A stretch of DNA of 64,000 nt from JAWLHU01 sp041690255 (GTDB lineage: Bacteria > Bacillota > Sulfobacillia > Symbiobacteriales > Symbiobacteriaceae). The stretch is taken from contig JAWLHU010000009.1 in NCBI GenBank assembly GCA_041690255.1, positions 1 through 64,000 of the forward strand. Direction: 5' to 3'. Shown piece after piece: positions 34,801-44,062 of the stretch. Under the pieces are notes generated by a model, which saw nothing but the letters and a program-made list of their open reading frames with translations, was not told the origin of the DNA and made no database searches. Positions within the stretch are counted from its first letter, which is position 1. Each line of letters opens with the position of its first letter. The position numbers and the translations under genes are program-made.

Positions 34801-37800
34801 GTATCAAGCTCGCCCAGCTTCTGGGTGGAGAGGGCGAGCAGGCCGTTCAGCCCACCGGAGTTGAGGCGGCTGAGGAACTCACGCGTGTACGGGTGGTAAT
34901 GGCTGTGAAACTGGTAGAGGAGCGACCAGCCCTCCGTCCGCTGCTGGACCAGATAGGTCCGGGAGGGATCCTGGAAGAAGAAGAACTTCTGCGGCAGGCT
35001 GAAGTTGTTGACGCTGACCGGCACCAGCCGGTACGGATCCCACCAGTTGTTGAGAAGCACCTCGATGGTGGAGTAGGAGTAGGTGTAGTAGAGGAAGGCG
35101 AGCTGATTGGGGTACCCGGAGACCGACACCGCCTCATACTGGTTGCTGTCAAACTGGGTCCGGAGCGGCAGGCGCCAGCTCCAATAGATCGTGTAGGGAT
35201 GGGCGTATGGCTCGGCCGAATAGGGGAAGCTTCTCACCGTGAATCGCCCCAACGCCTCCACCATGGACCAGCCCGTGGTGTTGATCGTGCCATAGGGCCA
35301 ACCGGCCACGTCCAGGCTGAAGGCGTCCAGGTTGTAAGACCAGTAGCCCAAGACCTGCAGCATGATTCGGCGCTTCTCCCGCCAGGGCGCCCAGGAGTCG
35401 ATGGGTCTGGTCCGCAGCGCCTTGGGCAGGGTCCGCTTCGGCGTCCAACGCCCCTGCTGGTACTGACTCCAGGCCACCTTGATCTCCCACCGCTCCCGGG
35501 GGGCGCTGCCCTGGGACAGGCCGAGGTTATCCTCCGGCAGAGCGACCCGCTCAAAAAGCGGCCAGAGCAGGAAGAGCCGGTTGGAGGAGAGCACCAGGAC
35601 CACGTGATCACTCTGAATGTCCACATCGATCTTATCCCAGCCAGTCCAGGCACCCTGGACCAGTTGGCGGTAGTAGTAGACATGCGGGTTGCTGTAGGTC
35701 CGGCCCACCACGTGAAGCTTATCTGTCCCGGTGAGGTAGTCGTACTCCATGTAGGTGGCCACAATCTCCAGCCGGGCGATATCCGCCAGCTTCTCCAGGT
35801 AGTGCCGGAAGGCCTGCTCCACTGTCTCGGGGGTGACATCGGTCTGGAGCAGGTCGGTCTCCAGCTCCCGGAATAGCTGGCTCTTGTCATCGCGCAGCTC
35901 CGGCTCCAGCCAGTTCTCGGGGTAGAGGAAGACCTTCCGGTTGGCTTCCCAGGTGCGGTAATGCTTCATCCACTCCCACTGCGGCCCGTCAATGGCGTTG
36001 GGCGGAACGGCGGGCTCCAGGTTGAGCAGGCAGCGCTGCACGAAGAGCTGGACGGAGGAGATCGCCTGCTTGATCCGGGAGGTCTTCATGCAGGGAGACA
36101 TCTCCACATCGATCAGGAAGTACTCGAAGAGCTGATTCGGGGTGGTTATGCCGCCACTGCGGATCGGCGCCATCTGCAGCACGTAGGCGACCAGGCTCTC
36201 CTTCTGCCGCTCCCGGAGCGCATCGGCGATGGGGGCGGCCATCCTGATCCAGCCGGCCTCGTCGTAGCGGGCCTTGACCGCATCGCGCAGGCGAGTGGCC
36301 TGGGCCCAATCGGGGGTGGAGCCGGCCCATGCTTGGAGCAGGTCGATGCTGACCCCCAGCTTCCGGCTCAGCTGAATGATCCGCTGCATGGCGCCGAGCG
36401 GGCCGGCGTTGACGAAGGCAGAGGCGGAGAGCCACAGGGCAGAGCGTGCTGACGCCGCCTCCTCATAGCTCCAGCCCGTCGCGGCGGAGATCGTCCAGAG
36501 CACGGTCTCCAGCGATGCACCGCTGCCGGCTGCCGCGAAGAGGTCGAGCAGCGTCTTGGTGCCCGCAGGCAGTTGCCGGGCCAGGGAGACGTAACGGCGC
36601 AGGTGCTCCCACTGGGCCATCAGGAGAGTCATCTGCCCCTCGTCCGGATGGGCCCCCATCGGGAGGTTCAGGTTCAAATTGCCGAAGTCCGCAGGATGAT
36701 CCAGCAGGTAGGAGAGTTCCGCCAGGGTCAGGTCGAAGAGCCGGACCAGCATGGCCGCCTTGTGCAGCCGGGTGTAGGGGAGCCGGAGCGCCTCGCTGCT
36801 CGTGGTCTTGAAGTCCCGCAGCGCCGGCTGCCCGGCATCGCTCAGGCTGGACAGCCCCTTTCGGAGCAGCAGATCGACCATGTCAGGGGTCAGGTCCAGC
36901 GCCTGGCCGAGGCTCTGGACGATCAGCGCATCGGTGGCGCTGGTCACCCGCTGCTCCACGATCGCCGTGACCACGAGGCTGCGGCGGACGTGGAGCTCAT
37001 CGGGGTCGGAACCCAGCGGTTGAACCAGGCTCTCCACCGCAGAGGTCGCAAGGAAGGGCAGATGTTCAGCCAGGAAGGCCCGCTTCTCCGCCTCCGTCCA
37101 GGTGAGGCTCCCCTCGATCACGCCGACGGCGGGGGTGAAAGCCGAGGATCCTACCACCCCGGCCAGTTGCCGCTGGAACTCCTCTCCGGTCGGATCGGAC
37201 TGGATCGGGTTCTCCTGGGCAATCCGGGCAAAGCCCTGCTCCAGGGTTCGGGCCAGGCCCTCCCATGCCGCGGGGGCGGGCAGCAGGCCAGAGGTGGGCG
37301 AGGCGAGATCGCGCAGCAGGTAGTTCAGTCGGGCGACGCTGAAGCCGGACTCCCGGATCTCGAACACCCGGTCTACGAAGGACTGGGTCTGTTCCACCAC
37401 AAAGGGCTGGACGCCGGTCAGCATGCGCAGGTCGATCAACTCCGCCACGCGCAGCTTCAGCGAGCGGGCCAGCAGGGCATACCGGTGCAAGAGCGACAGG
37501 TTCTCCAGGGTGAGCGGGGCGGATGCGGTCAGGCCTACATCGGCAAGGATGGCGGTCAGGTCGGCGGCTTCGATCCGCAGGGCGGCCATGATCACCGGCA
37601 GCTTCTCGCTCAAGGTCCGGCTGGTGCCCACCACCTGGGTCTGGGACGGGTTCAGGGCCAGGTCCGGGTCCAGCGGCTGGAAGACGGCCTTGTTCTGGAA
37701 GAGCGACAGGTAGAGGGTCGGGTCCAACCTGTTCCAGAAGGAGAGCAGTTCGGCATCGGAGAGCGCTGCCTTCGCCCTCTCCTTCAGCTTCTTCTGCACC

Positions 37801-40800
37801 TGCCGCAGTTGTACATATCGCGCCAGGAAGTCAGGGGTGTCGCCAAAGGCGGTCAGCGCCCGGTCCAGGTCGGCCATGCTGCCGCCCACCTTCCGCCAGA
37901 GGCGCACGAACCGCAGCACCCGCTTAAGGGCGGCGTAGTCCGAGTCATTCAGCCCCTGGAGCATGGTGGTCTGGAGATCGCAGACATCGCCCAGTACTTG
38001 CAGGCGCAGAGCCGGGGCGGCGGGTACCGGGTTGATGAACCGGGTGGCCAGCAGCTCCAGCAACTCCTCGAAGGTCAGGCCGGTCCGGCGAAGGAACTCC
38101 GGCACCTGTGCGAGATGGAGATCCCAGGAGAGCGGTACCTGCAAGGCGCTGGTCGGGATGACGCTCTCCACCGGGTCCCCGGCACGGCTCCACTCCAGGC
38201 GGCAGACAGCCGAACCGGTGTTCTCGTAGTAGTGGATGCCGATCTCATACGCCCCCCCAGCCTCCAGTGCGATCGGCTCGCTGGAGTGCTTGGTGGGTCC
38301 CTGGTCGTACCAGGCATCGATGATCTTCACGCCGTTGAGGAAGACCCGAACACCATCATCGGATGTGATATGGAGGGTATAGGTGTCGGTGACAGGTGGC
38401 TTGAGGTGGCCGAACCACGAGACCATGATCTGATCGGACCGGATCCCGGGGATCGGGGTGCCCGAGTGCCAGTTGAAGTCGATCTTCGGGTCGATCCGGA
38501 TCACATTGGGCACCTGGGGATCGACGTAGTTGCTGTACAGGCCCCGCAGGCCGGGGGTGATCACCGGGTCGCCGGTGTAGCCGTAATAGTCGCGGATATA
38601 CCGGGGAAGGTCACCGTTGATGATCTGCAACTCCTGGGGCGTGAGGCGGAGCTGCTCGGCCACCAGGGCGTCGGGCTGGGCGCCGGGGAAGGTCTCCAGC
38701 AACTCGTAGCGGCTGCTGCCGAGGTGGTCCAGATAGGCGCGCACCGTCTCCAGCGACCGGTCGAAGGGCAGGGAGAACGGGTAGATGGCGTTGGCCAGTT
38801 CATTGTAGGCCGCCTGCGAGGTCGACTCCCAGGCGGCATCGTACTCCCGGTTGACCGAGAGCGCCTCTGGCGTCGCTGTCGGGGAGGTGTTGTTGACCCG
38901 GGTTTGACCGTGGGCGATATAGCTCTCCAGCACCTCGTTGATCAGGTCGACGTAGGGCAGGGTGGTATTCGTGTTCTCACAGGTCAGCAGGAGCTGCTCC
39001 AGGTCGGGGCGGCGCTGCCGCAAGGTCTCAATCGGCTTGATGGCCGCGGGGCTGCTGGGGTTGAGGAACTGGAACAGATCGACCAGGTAGGCGGCCGGGC
39101 TGTAGACCGACCGGCAGTGGGCGCAGTCGCAGAGATCCACCCGACCGAAGAGAGAGGACCAGGAGGGCATCTGCTTGGTCAGGGACTCCCCCTCCAGCGA
39201 CTGCATGGCCAGGGGGGTCACATCGTTGGCCAGCTGGTAGGTGGTGGTGACCAGGTGGGCGGTGGTGGCCTCCACATGCTTGGCTCGCCGGTGGATGCGC
39301 ACCGCCTCGTGCTCGCTGCCCAGCGTCGCGCCGTAATGAGCCGCAAAGGCGGCCTCGCTGGTGCCGCCAATCCGGAGGGCTGAGTCGAGCCCATCGCCGA
39401 GGAGCACGCTCATCTGCCCGTAGCGGGGCGCGACCTGCCAGACCCGCTGGAGCGCCTTGAGGTGGCCGAGTACGCCTTGCTTACCGGCATCGTCCAGCGC
39501 CTTCCAGGCCTCCGGCTGCCGCTCGTGCAGGTAGGTCTCGACCACATGCCGGCCGAGGTCCAGGTCGGGGGTCTGCGCCAGGAGCTCGACCAGCCTGCCG
39601 CGGGACGGATTGCGCAGCTTGGCAGCGCCGGACTTCTTCTTGCTTCCGTGGGCCTTCAGCTCCCGCTTCAGGCCTGCCCGGATAAACTCCAGGGGATAGG
39701 CGTGCTCCACCGACTCGGCCAGGCGGTCGGCATAGGCTTCGACCCGCTGCTCGTCCGTCTCGCCCTCGGGCCCGGGGGGCAGGGTGCCGCCCTGGGCCAG
39801 ACTCTCCTGAACCAGCTTGCGCCAGCCCGCCCGGTCCAGGGCAGCCAGACCGTGGACCGGATGCTCACCCGCCACCCGGTGCTTCTGCATGGCCCCCAGC
39901 AGGGGGAGGTTCCCCTCGACGAGCCGGCTCAGCTTCATGGTGTAGCGAAGCTCACCGATGCGCTCGGGCGTGAACTCCGGGTCCTCCTGGAGCTCCTGCC
40001 AGAGCTGCTCCTCCGGCCCCTTGTGGCGCACGTGCTTCTCCGTGAACCGCTGCCGGAGCGCCTCGGGCAGGTTGGCCGGGGAGGTCTCCAGGACCCGCTG
40101 AAGGGCCTCCGTCCGGTGGGTGCGGCTCAGGCTCTCCAACTCGCCGGCCAGGGCGGCCGCACTCTCCTTCAGGCTCGCCGGGATCACCCGCTCATCGGCC
40201 GCCACCTCCAGAGCGGACTTCAGCTCCCCTGGATCGGTCGCGGCCAGGTAGCGCAGATCGGCCGGGAGGCCCCTGACCAGCAGGCCGTAGTACGCAGCAG
40301 CCGGGATCGCTCCGTGGGCTGCTGCCAGCCTGTGCGCCTGGCCAAACAGCTCCAGGTGGCCCTGCTCCATATCAAGCTCGGCGGCCAGGATCCGCTGCTC
40401 GGATTCGGTCAGATCAGCCGGGGAGACCCCATCCAGATGGGGGGCGACGAGGGCCTCCAGCCGCTCGAAGGCGGATGGCTCCTCGGCCTGTTCGGGGGCG
40501 ACGAGGTTGATCACTTCGTCCGGCGCCGCGTTGATCACCACGGCGGAGGTGACGAGAGCGGTCTCCCCCTCCATGACGGCGATCTGCAGGTTGACTCGGG
40601 GCCGCTTCCCACCGGGTGGGGAGTAGCTGATCGCGTAGGCCCCCTCGGTGTCGGTCACCGCCTCGCCCAGCACGCTCTCCTTGCGCACGCCCACGTGGAC
40701 CGCACGGACGGTCACCCCGGCCAGAGGCCTGCCCTGCCGCTCCACCTGGCCTGTCACCGTATAGGTGGATGGGCTCTCCCCGGCCCGCGGTGCGGCGGCC

Positions 40801-41072
40801 CGCCGGATGACCGGCCGGTCGGCCGCACCCAACGCCTCGGCGGTCCGCTCATCTAACTCACCCGTCTCAGGCAGGGGCTCGGAGCCCGGGCCACGCCGCT
40901 GGTTCTGCTCCACCTGGAACTGGCGGAGCGCGGCTGCTGTGGACTCACCGAAGACCCGCCGCTCCGCCTCGTGCGGGTCGATCCGGTACCCAAGCCGGAT
41001 CAGGCTCTCCTGGAGCTCCCCCACGCTGGAACCCCTCATCCCCCGGTTCAGAGGCTTCCCATCCCATCGCAT
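31815..41072 (-). CDS. giant TcA-like toxin-complex subunit
   Basis: A 3085-residue protein. In order: a peptidoglycan-binding-like repeat (about 10-70, GSSVGELQESLIRLGYRI), a carboxypeptidase-regulatory-like beta domain (about 100-185), helical regions with the virulence-plasmid A/SpvA motif DLCDCAHCRSVYSPAAYLVD (near 650), a PA14 domain (about 847-965, TYTLHITSDDGVRVFLNG), a neuraminidase-like region, a long helical pore-forming stretch (about 2390-2690) and a C-terminal TcB-binding-like domain. Tc toxins form pentameric syringes that inject a TcB-TcC cocoon into host cells. No TcB or TcC gene lies in the window. The ATG at 41072 follows AAGGAG by nine bases. Confidence 0.85.
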   Translation of the reverse strand: MRWDGKPLNRGMRGSSVGELQESLIRLGYRIDPHEAERRVFGESTAAALRQFQVEQNQRRGPGSEPLPETGELDERTAEALGAADRPVIRRAAAPRAGESPSTYTVTGQVERQGRPLAGVTVRAVHVGVRKESVLGEAVTDTEGAYAISYSPPGGKRPRVNLQIAVMEGETALVTSAVVINAAPDEVINLVAPEQAEEPSAFERLEALVAPHLDGVSPADLTESEQRILAAELDMEQGHLELFGQAHRLAAAHGAIPAAAYYGLLVRGLPADLRYLAATDPGELKSALEVAADERVIPASLKESAAALAGELESLSRTHRTEALQRVLETSPANLPEALRQRFTEKHVRHKGPEEQLWQELQEDPEFTPERIGELRYTMKLSRLVEGNLPLLGAMQKHRVAGEHPVHGLAALDRAGWRKLVQESLAQGGTLPPGPEGETDEQRVEAYADRLAESVEHAYPLEFIRAGLKRELKAHGSKKKSGAAKLRNPSRGRLVELLAQTPDLDLGRHVVETYLHERQPEAWKALDDAGKQGVLGHLKALQRVWQVAPRYGQMSVLLGDGLDSALRIGGTSEAAFAAHYGATLGSEHEAVRIHRRAKHVEATTAHLVTTTYQLANDVTPLAMQSLEGESLTKQMPSWSSLFGRVDLCDCAHCRSVYSPAAYLVDLFQFLNPSSPAAIKPIETLRQRRPDLEQLLLTCENTNTTLPYVDLINEVLESYIAHGQTRVNNTSPTATPEALSVNREYDAAWESTSQAAYNELANAIYPFSLPFDRSLETVRAYLDHLGSSRYELLETFPGAQPDALVAEQLRLTPQELQIINGDLPRYIRDYYGYTGDPVITPGLRGLYSNYVDPQVPNVIRIDPKIDFNWHSGTPIPGIRSDQIMVSWFGHLKPPVTDTYTLHITSDDGVRVFLNGVKIIDAWYDQGPTKHSSEPIALEAGGAYEIGIHYYENTGSAVCRLEWSRAGDPVESVIPTSALQVPLSWDLHLAQVPEFLRRTGLTFEELLELLATRFINPVPAAPALRLQVLGDVCDLQTTMLQGLNDSDYAALKRVLRFVRLWRKVGGSMADLDRALTAFGDTPDFLARYVQLRQVQKKLKERAKAALSDAELLSFWNRLDPTLYLSLFQNKAVFQPLDPDLALNPSQTQVVGTSRTLSEKLPVIMAALRIEAADLTAILADVGLTASAPLTLENLSLLHRYALLARSLKLRVAELIDLRMLTGVQPFVVEQTQSFVDRVFEIRESGFSVARLNYLLRDLASPTSGLLPAPAAWEGLARTLEQGFARIAQENPIQSDPTGEEFQRQLAGVVGSSAFTPAVGVIEGSLTWTEAEKRAFLAEHLPFLATSAVESLVQPLGSDPDELHVRRSLVVTAIVEQRVTSATDALIVQSLGQALDLTPDMVDLLLRKGLSSLSDAGQPALRDFKTTSSEALRLPYTRLHKAAMLVRLFDLTLAELSYLLDHPADFGNLNLNLPMGAHPDEGQMTLLMAQWEHLRRYVSLARQLPAGTKTLLDLFAAAGSGASLETVLWTISAATGWSYEEAASARSALWLSASAFVNAGPLGAMQRIIQLSRKLGVSIDLLQAWAGSTPDWAQATRLRDAVKARYDEAGWIRMAAPIADALRERQKESLVAYVLQMAPIRSGGITTPNQLFEYFLIDVEMSPCMKTSRIKQAISSVQLFVQRCLLNLEPAVPPNAIDGPQWEWMKHYRTWEANRKVFLYPENWLEPELRDDKSQLFRELETDLLQTDVTPETVEQAFRHYLEKLADIARLEIVATYMEYDYLTGTDKLHVVGRTYSNPHVYYYRQLVQGAWTGWDKIDVDIQSDHVVLVLSSNRLFLLWPLFERVALPEDNLGLSQGSAPRERWEIKVAWSQYQQGRWTPKRTLPKALRTRPIDSWAPWREKRRIMLQVLGYWSYNLDAFSLDVAGWPYGTINTTGWSMVEALGRFTVRSFPYSAEPYAHPYTIYWSWRLPLRTQFDSNQYEAVSVSGYPNQLAFLYYTYSYSTIEVLLNNWWDPYRLVPVSVNNFSLPQKFFFFQDPSRTYLVQQRTEGWSLLYQFHSHYHPYTREFLSRLNSGGLNGLLALSTQKLGELDTGSQFVTNFSPTALVHSSYPTEKVEFQPEESYGLYNSELFFHIPLLIADRLCKEQRFAEAQRWFHHVFNPTIDTDEPSPARFWRYLPFHRSSAEQRIWTELVALADPDGDPAVKERLANQIADWQANPFEPHRIGRLRQSAYQKSVLMKYLDNLIAWADMLFAQDTIESINEATQLYVLAANLLGPKPEQIPEMVTPVPASYSQLQAKWDDFANAVVDVQNRFPFVMAVPQSASSPSMLGVGSLYFGIPRNDKLLRYWDLVEDRLFKVRNCLNIEGVARSLALFEPPMDPALAIKAKAAGIDLGSALADTATPLGQYRFPYLVPKALELCQEVKSMGNALVSALEKKDAEALSNLRATQETAMLRLIRQVRERQVEEAKATLEGLQKSLAVVEHRHSHYKNIVHVSPREREHLDRLDSAQNLQTAGQLAEVAASAAAMFPEMQIGLSGISSPVLIADFGGINVSQALSAAGRGLNFLASLETYKANRASTLAGWDRRSEEWNLQADLAAREIEQIKRQIAAAEIRLAMAERELTNHDRQTENAQAVESFLREKYTNQELYSWMVAQVSNLFFRVYQLAYDLAKRAERAFRFERGLSHSNFIQFGYWDSLRKGLLAGERLHLDLKRMELAYLEQSTREYELTKQVSLVLHDPMALIALKETGRCRIHLPEALFDMDFPGHYMRRIRSVSLTIPCVTGPYTGIHATLTLESSRIRTSNDLTEGYADQGPEDTRFLADFSAVQSIATSHAQNDAGLFELSFRDERYLPFEGAGAISTWRLEMPRNTNAFDFDTISDVILKLQFTAREGGQAFRQAAFAAATLPEPLAQQTAASAMAAPAQQHLRRLFSLRHEFPTEWHGFLSPAPGAEQQVISLALSQERFPYTYRGRAIALERVELFLKLKESVGYSGGPLSLYLYAPNSSTARAVPLSASPAVLNGVPVGTTEVTGGLGDWQVEVQSAEVATLAPELRVQAGTGMPFHLNPEVIEDLVMLCWYRVN

Positions 41073-41159
41073 AAGCGCCGTCTCCTTCCCCACCCGATCC
41101 CGCTCATCTTCCTTCCGGTCCCGAATAAATTAACATATCTGCTAAGTTTGTCTACCTGC

Positions 41160-41189
41160 ACTATACTGACACAGTAGAGGATCGGTCAA
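41160..41189 (-). promoter_or_regulatory. promoter of the TcA-like gene
   Basis: On the minus strand TTGACC (41189-41184) and TATAGT (41165-41160) are 18 bases apart, a good sigma-A promoter. It leaves a leader of about 80 bases before the ATG at 41072. Confidence 0.65.
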
Positions 41190-41243
41190 CGGGTTTTCGT
41201 AAGCTTCCGGATAGAAATCGTTCGACGCGAACCGCGCGCAAAG

Positions 41244-41268
41244 AACCGGCGAGCCCTGCCCGCCGGTT
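41244..41268 (-). terminator. terminator after sigK
   Basis: AACCGGCG (41244-41251) pairs with CGCCGGTT (41261-41268); CTTTG follows on the minus strand. It lies six bases after the stop of the sigK 3' segment. Confidence 0.65.
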
Positions 41269-41274
41269 TAGCCA

Positions 41275-41544
41275 CTATCCCGTATACCCTTCCTCAAAGA
41301 GTTCACGACAGAGTTTCAGGACCGCCTTCTTCTCGATGCGGCTCACATAGCTGCGGGAGATGCCGAGCATCCGGGCGATCTCCCGCTGGGTCTTCCGCGG
41401 CCCACCGGCGATGCCGTAGCGCAGCTCCAACACCTGCCGCTCCTTGCCGCCCAGCTTCTTCAGCTTCTCCCGCAGCTTCGACTCATCGAGCCGCTTGCCC
41501 ACGAGGTCGGGCACGATGTCGGGATCGGAGCCCAAGACATCGAT
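41275..41544 (-). CDS. sigK: sigK segment 3: C-terminal 89 residues of sigma-K
   Basis: Encodes IDVLGSDPDIVPDLV and then sigma region 4: LGGKERQVLELRYGIAGGPR, KTQREIARMLGISRSYVSRI and EKKAVLKL, the -35-binding helix-turn-helix of sporulation sigma factors. It has no start codon of its own in the right place; directly upstream an in-frame stop occurs four codons before it, inside the inserted element. It joins in frame to segment 2 (46811-46719) across a shared CACCCTG to give GNEITL-IDVLG, which matches the sigma-K consensus. It is expressed only after removal of the 5.2-kb element. Confidence 0.9.
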   Translation of the reverse strand: MDVLGSDPDIVPDLVGKRLDESKLREKLKKLGGKERQVLELRYGIAGGPRKTQREIARMLGISRSYVSRIEKKAVLKLCRELFEEGYTG

Positions 41545-41612
41545 CAGGGTGGATTACTCCTTAGCACCGCTCATACGATTAGACGCGGCCACGGTGAGAG
41601 GAGTGAGGCACT

Positions 41613-43259
41613 GTGGGCATGGGCACCGAGGCGGTCAAGCCGATCCGGCCCGACCATGTGGCGATCTACATTCGCTGGTCGACCGATGACCAGGCGACCG
41701 GCACGACCCTCGAAGTCCAGCGGGAGGCCTGCGAGTTCTATCTCAGGAGCCAGGGCTGGCAGGTCCGGGAAGACCTGATCTATGTGGATGACGGCTACTC
41801 CGGCGGTTCACTCGATCGCCCGGGCATCAAGAAGCTCCGGCAGAGGGTAAAACGTGGCGATGTGGACTGCGTCGTCGTTCTAAAGATCGACCGGCTCTCG
41901 CGCAACATCGTGGATGCGGTCGAGCTGGTCCTCCGGGAGTGGAAGGAGCTCTGCCATCTAAAAAGCGCCCGGGAGCCGATCGATACGCAGACCGACCTGG
42001 GCCGCATGATCTTCGGCATTCTCGCCATGTTCGCCGACTACGAGCGGGCGCAGATCCGGGACCGGACCCAGGGCGGCAAGGAGAAGAAGATCAAGAGCGG
42101 CGAGCAGATGCACGCCACACCCGCTTACGGGTTGATGCTGCATCCGACCGAGAAGGGCAAGTGGATCGAGCACCCGGAGCATGCCAACCAGGTCCGCCGG
42201 ATGTTCCAGTGGGCCTGCGAGGGCCACTCGGCGAACCAGATCTGCCGGATGCTGAACGCCGAGGGGATCCCCTCGCCTCGGGGCAAGCAGTGGTCGGTGC
42301 GGGCGGTGCTCTGGGTGCTGAAGAATCGGGCGTACATCGGGGAGGCGGTCTACGGCCGGACCTCGCTGAAGCCGCTGGACGACCGGGAAGCGGCCTCGCT
42401 TGAGCCGGTGAGCACGACGGCGGCCTGCACCCTGGCGGCCCGGCAGCCGCGCAAGAAGCGGGTACGGGTCCACCACGAGACGCCCAAGTTCCAGGGCAAG
42501 ACCGATGCGGTCACGCCGCTCATCTCGGAGTCGGTCTTCGAGGCGGTGCAGGCACGCTTGCGAGAGAAGCTGTGGCAGCGCGAGTCGATGGGCAGCCGCG
42601 GGATCTCGAGCCCCTACCTCCTCGTCGGTCTGGCCCAGTGCAGCTGCGGCGGGGCCCTGGTCCACAAGGTCCAGATGGGCAGGCGGAACCGGGAGCGGGG
42701 AGTCGAATACCGCCACTACATCTGCCACAAGAGCCGGCAGGGGACCTGCCAGGAGAATGGGCATATCCCGGCGTCGGCGGTCGAGGCGATCATCGAGGCC
42801 CTGTTCCTCAACCTCTTTGGCCTGAAGGCGGTACGGGAGGACCGGTTCGTGGCGGGCCTGGAGGCGGTGGACCTGGAGCGGAGCGCGCTGGCGGGGACGC
42901 TGGCGGAGGCGGAGCGGGAGCTGAAGCGGCTGGAAGATGAGCGGCTGGGCCTCCTGCGGGGCGCCCGGTCGGGCAAGGTGAGCCTGGAGGACCTGCGGGA
43001 GTTGCTCGAGTCGGTGGATGCCGACCAGCAGGCGAAGCTGGCCCAGGTCCAGGCGGTTGAGGCCCGGTTGGGCGAGGTGGATCTCAAGCTGCGGGCGCTT
43101 CGCGCCACCCTCAACTCTTTGGATGCAACCCAGCGCTGGCATACCCTGCAGCCCTGGGAGAAGCGGCAGTTGATCCGCATGGTGATCTCGGAGCGGGTCA
43201 TGATCTGCAAGCCAAAGGGGAACCATCCGGTCTTGGTCGATATCTCCTGGGCGTTCTAA
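41613..43259 (+). CDS. large serine recombinase of element 2 (SpoIVCA-like)
   Basis: A 548-residue site-specific recombinase. The resolvase domain has the catalytic serine in VAIYIRWSTDDQ (Ser23) and the conserved VVVLKIDRLSRN and FADYERAQIRDRT. A recombinase domain (about 170-310), a zinc-ribbon region (CSCGGALVH ... YICHKSRQGTCQ) and a coiled coil (about 425-500) follow, the order found in phage integrases and in Bacillus SpoIVCA. The C-terminus is ICKPKGNHPVLVDISWAF, related to the tail of the other recombinase. The GTG start has AGGAG upstream. It most likely removes element 2 from sigK in the mother cell. Confidence 0.9.
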   Translation: MGMGTEAVKPIRPDHVAIYIRWSTDDQATGTTLEVQREACEFYLRSQGWQVREDLIYVDDGYSGGSLDRPGIKKLRQRVKRGDVDCVVVLKIDRLSRNIVDAVELVLREWKELCHLKSAREPIDTQTDLGRMIFGILAMFADYERAQIRDRTQGGKEKKIKSGEQMHATPAYGLMLHPTEKGKWIEHPEHANQVRRMFQWACEGHSANQICRMLNAEGIPSPRGKQWSVRAVLWVLKNRAYIGEAVYGRTSLKPLDDREAASLEPVSTTAACTLAARQPRKKRVRVHHETPKFQGKTDAVTPLISESVFEAVQARLREKLWQRESMGSRGISSPYLLVGLAQCSCGGALVHKVQMGRRNRERGVEYRHYICHKSRQGTCQENGHIPASAVEAIIEALFLNLFGLKAVREDRFVAGLEAVDLERSALAGTLAEAERELKRLEDERLGLLRGARSGKVSLEDLRELLESVDADQQAKLAQVQAVEARLGEVDLKLRALRATLNSLDATQRWHTLQPWEKRQLIRMVISERVMICKPKGNHPVLVDISWAF

Positions 43260-43279
43260 GTCGAGAGGGCAGCGTTAGG

Positions 43280-44062
43280 TTATTTCTGATCCAACGGGGC
43301 AAGGATGAAGGGGGTATCAGCCGAAACGAGCCGCATGGGATCAAAGCCGCAAGCGGAGCGTAGCATGACGATCTCCCCATCGCGGGATACGTACAACGCC
43401 TCTGGATAGGTTACCTCTGATGGGGAGGCGAATGCCAATACATAAGCATCTGCATCATCGTAAAGCGGACGGTCCTCGTATACTGCAAAGAGGTGCGGGT
43501 CCATGTTGACAACGTTGTCCATGACCCGGCGAAGCAGTTCCACCGATGAGATGTAGCGGGCATTGCAGGATAGTTCGTAGATCACCGGCACCTTTGTGCC
43601 GGATGACGTACCAGCCGGGCACTTGGGCAGACTGTCCATGTTGTCACCACTGGTCTCGCTGCAGGGGACATCGGTAAGCCTAACCATAGCCAATAGTGCA
43701 TCGGCATCCTTCTCCATGACAGCATCGATCACGTGATCGACCACAGGGATTCCCACACGCTTATCGAGCGGATAAAGGCTCACCTGCGGCGGCTCCTTTA
43801 CCTCAGAGGAAAGAGACGAGTTACTGTCGGCCGCGCTGCTTGGCTCCGTTCCGGTGCCAGTTACGTCACGTGCTGGCGCAGGTGGCTCCGCCTGTTTCGG
43901 AACGGCATCTCCAGTGGTCGGACTTACTGGCGGCACCTCGGTAACCGTCTCTCCGGCTGGGCCATGGCCCGTGGAGCACCCGCCCACGATCAGAACCCCC
44001 AGCAATGCGCATACTACTATCGCATGTTTTCCACCAGACCGGGTGAAGCCGCAGCTTGCCAT
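43280..44062 (-). CDS. putative lipoprotein, cargo of element 2
   Basis: A 260-residue protein with a lipoprotein signal (HAIVVCALLGVLIVGGC), a long proline-, serine- and threonine-rich linker (about residues 30-80), and a soluble domain of about 170 residues with four cysteines (VPCSET, LPKCPAG, LSCNAR, RSACGF) that could form two disulfides. No family recognised. The start is uncertain; the ATG at 44062 puts the signal near the N-terminus. It converges on the recombinase gene with 20 bases between the stops. Confidence 0.55.
   Translation of the reverse strand: MASCGFTRSGGKHAIVVCALLGVLIVGGCSTGHGPAGETVTEVPPVSPTTGDAVPKQAEPPAPARDVTGTGTEPSSAADSNSSLSSEVKEPPQVSLYPLDKRVGIPVVDHVIDAVMEKDADALLAMVRLTDVPCSETSGDNMDSLPKCPAGTSSGTKVPVIYELSCNARYISSVELLRRVMDNVVNMDPHLFAVYEDRPLYDDADAYVLAFASPSEVTYPEALYVSRDGEIVMLRSACGFDPMRLVSADTPFILAPLDQK

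Noticed and set aside
36573..39383. A 936-codon open frame on the plus strand opposite the TcA-like gene, and similar long frames at 33522, 39462 and 29184.
   Set aside because: They mirror high-GC genes on the other strand, have repeated Q/G/L/R-rich products and no ribosome sites or family features.
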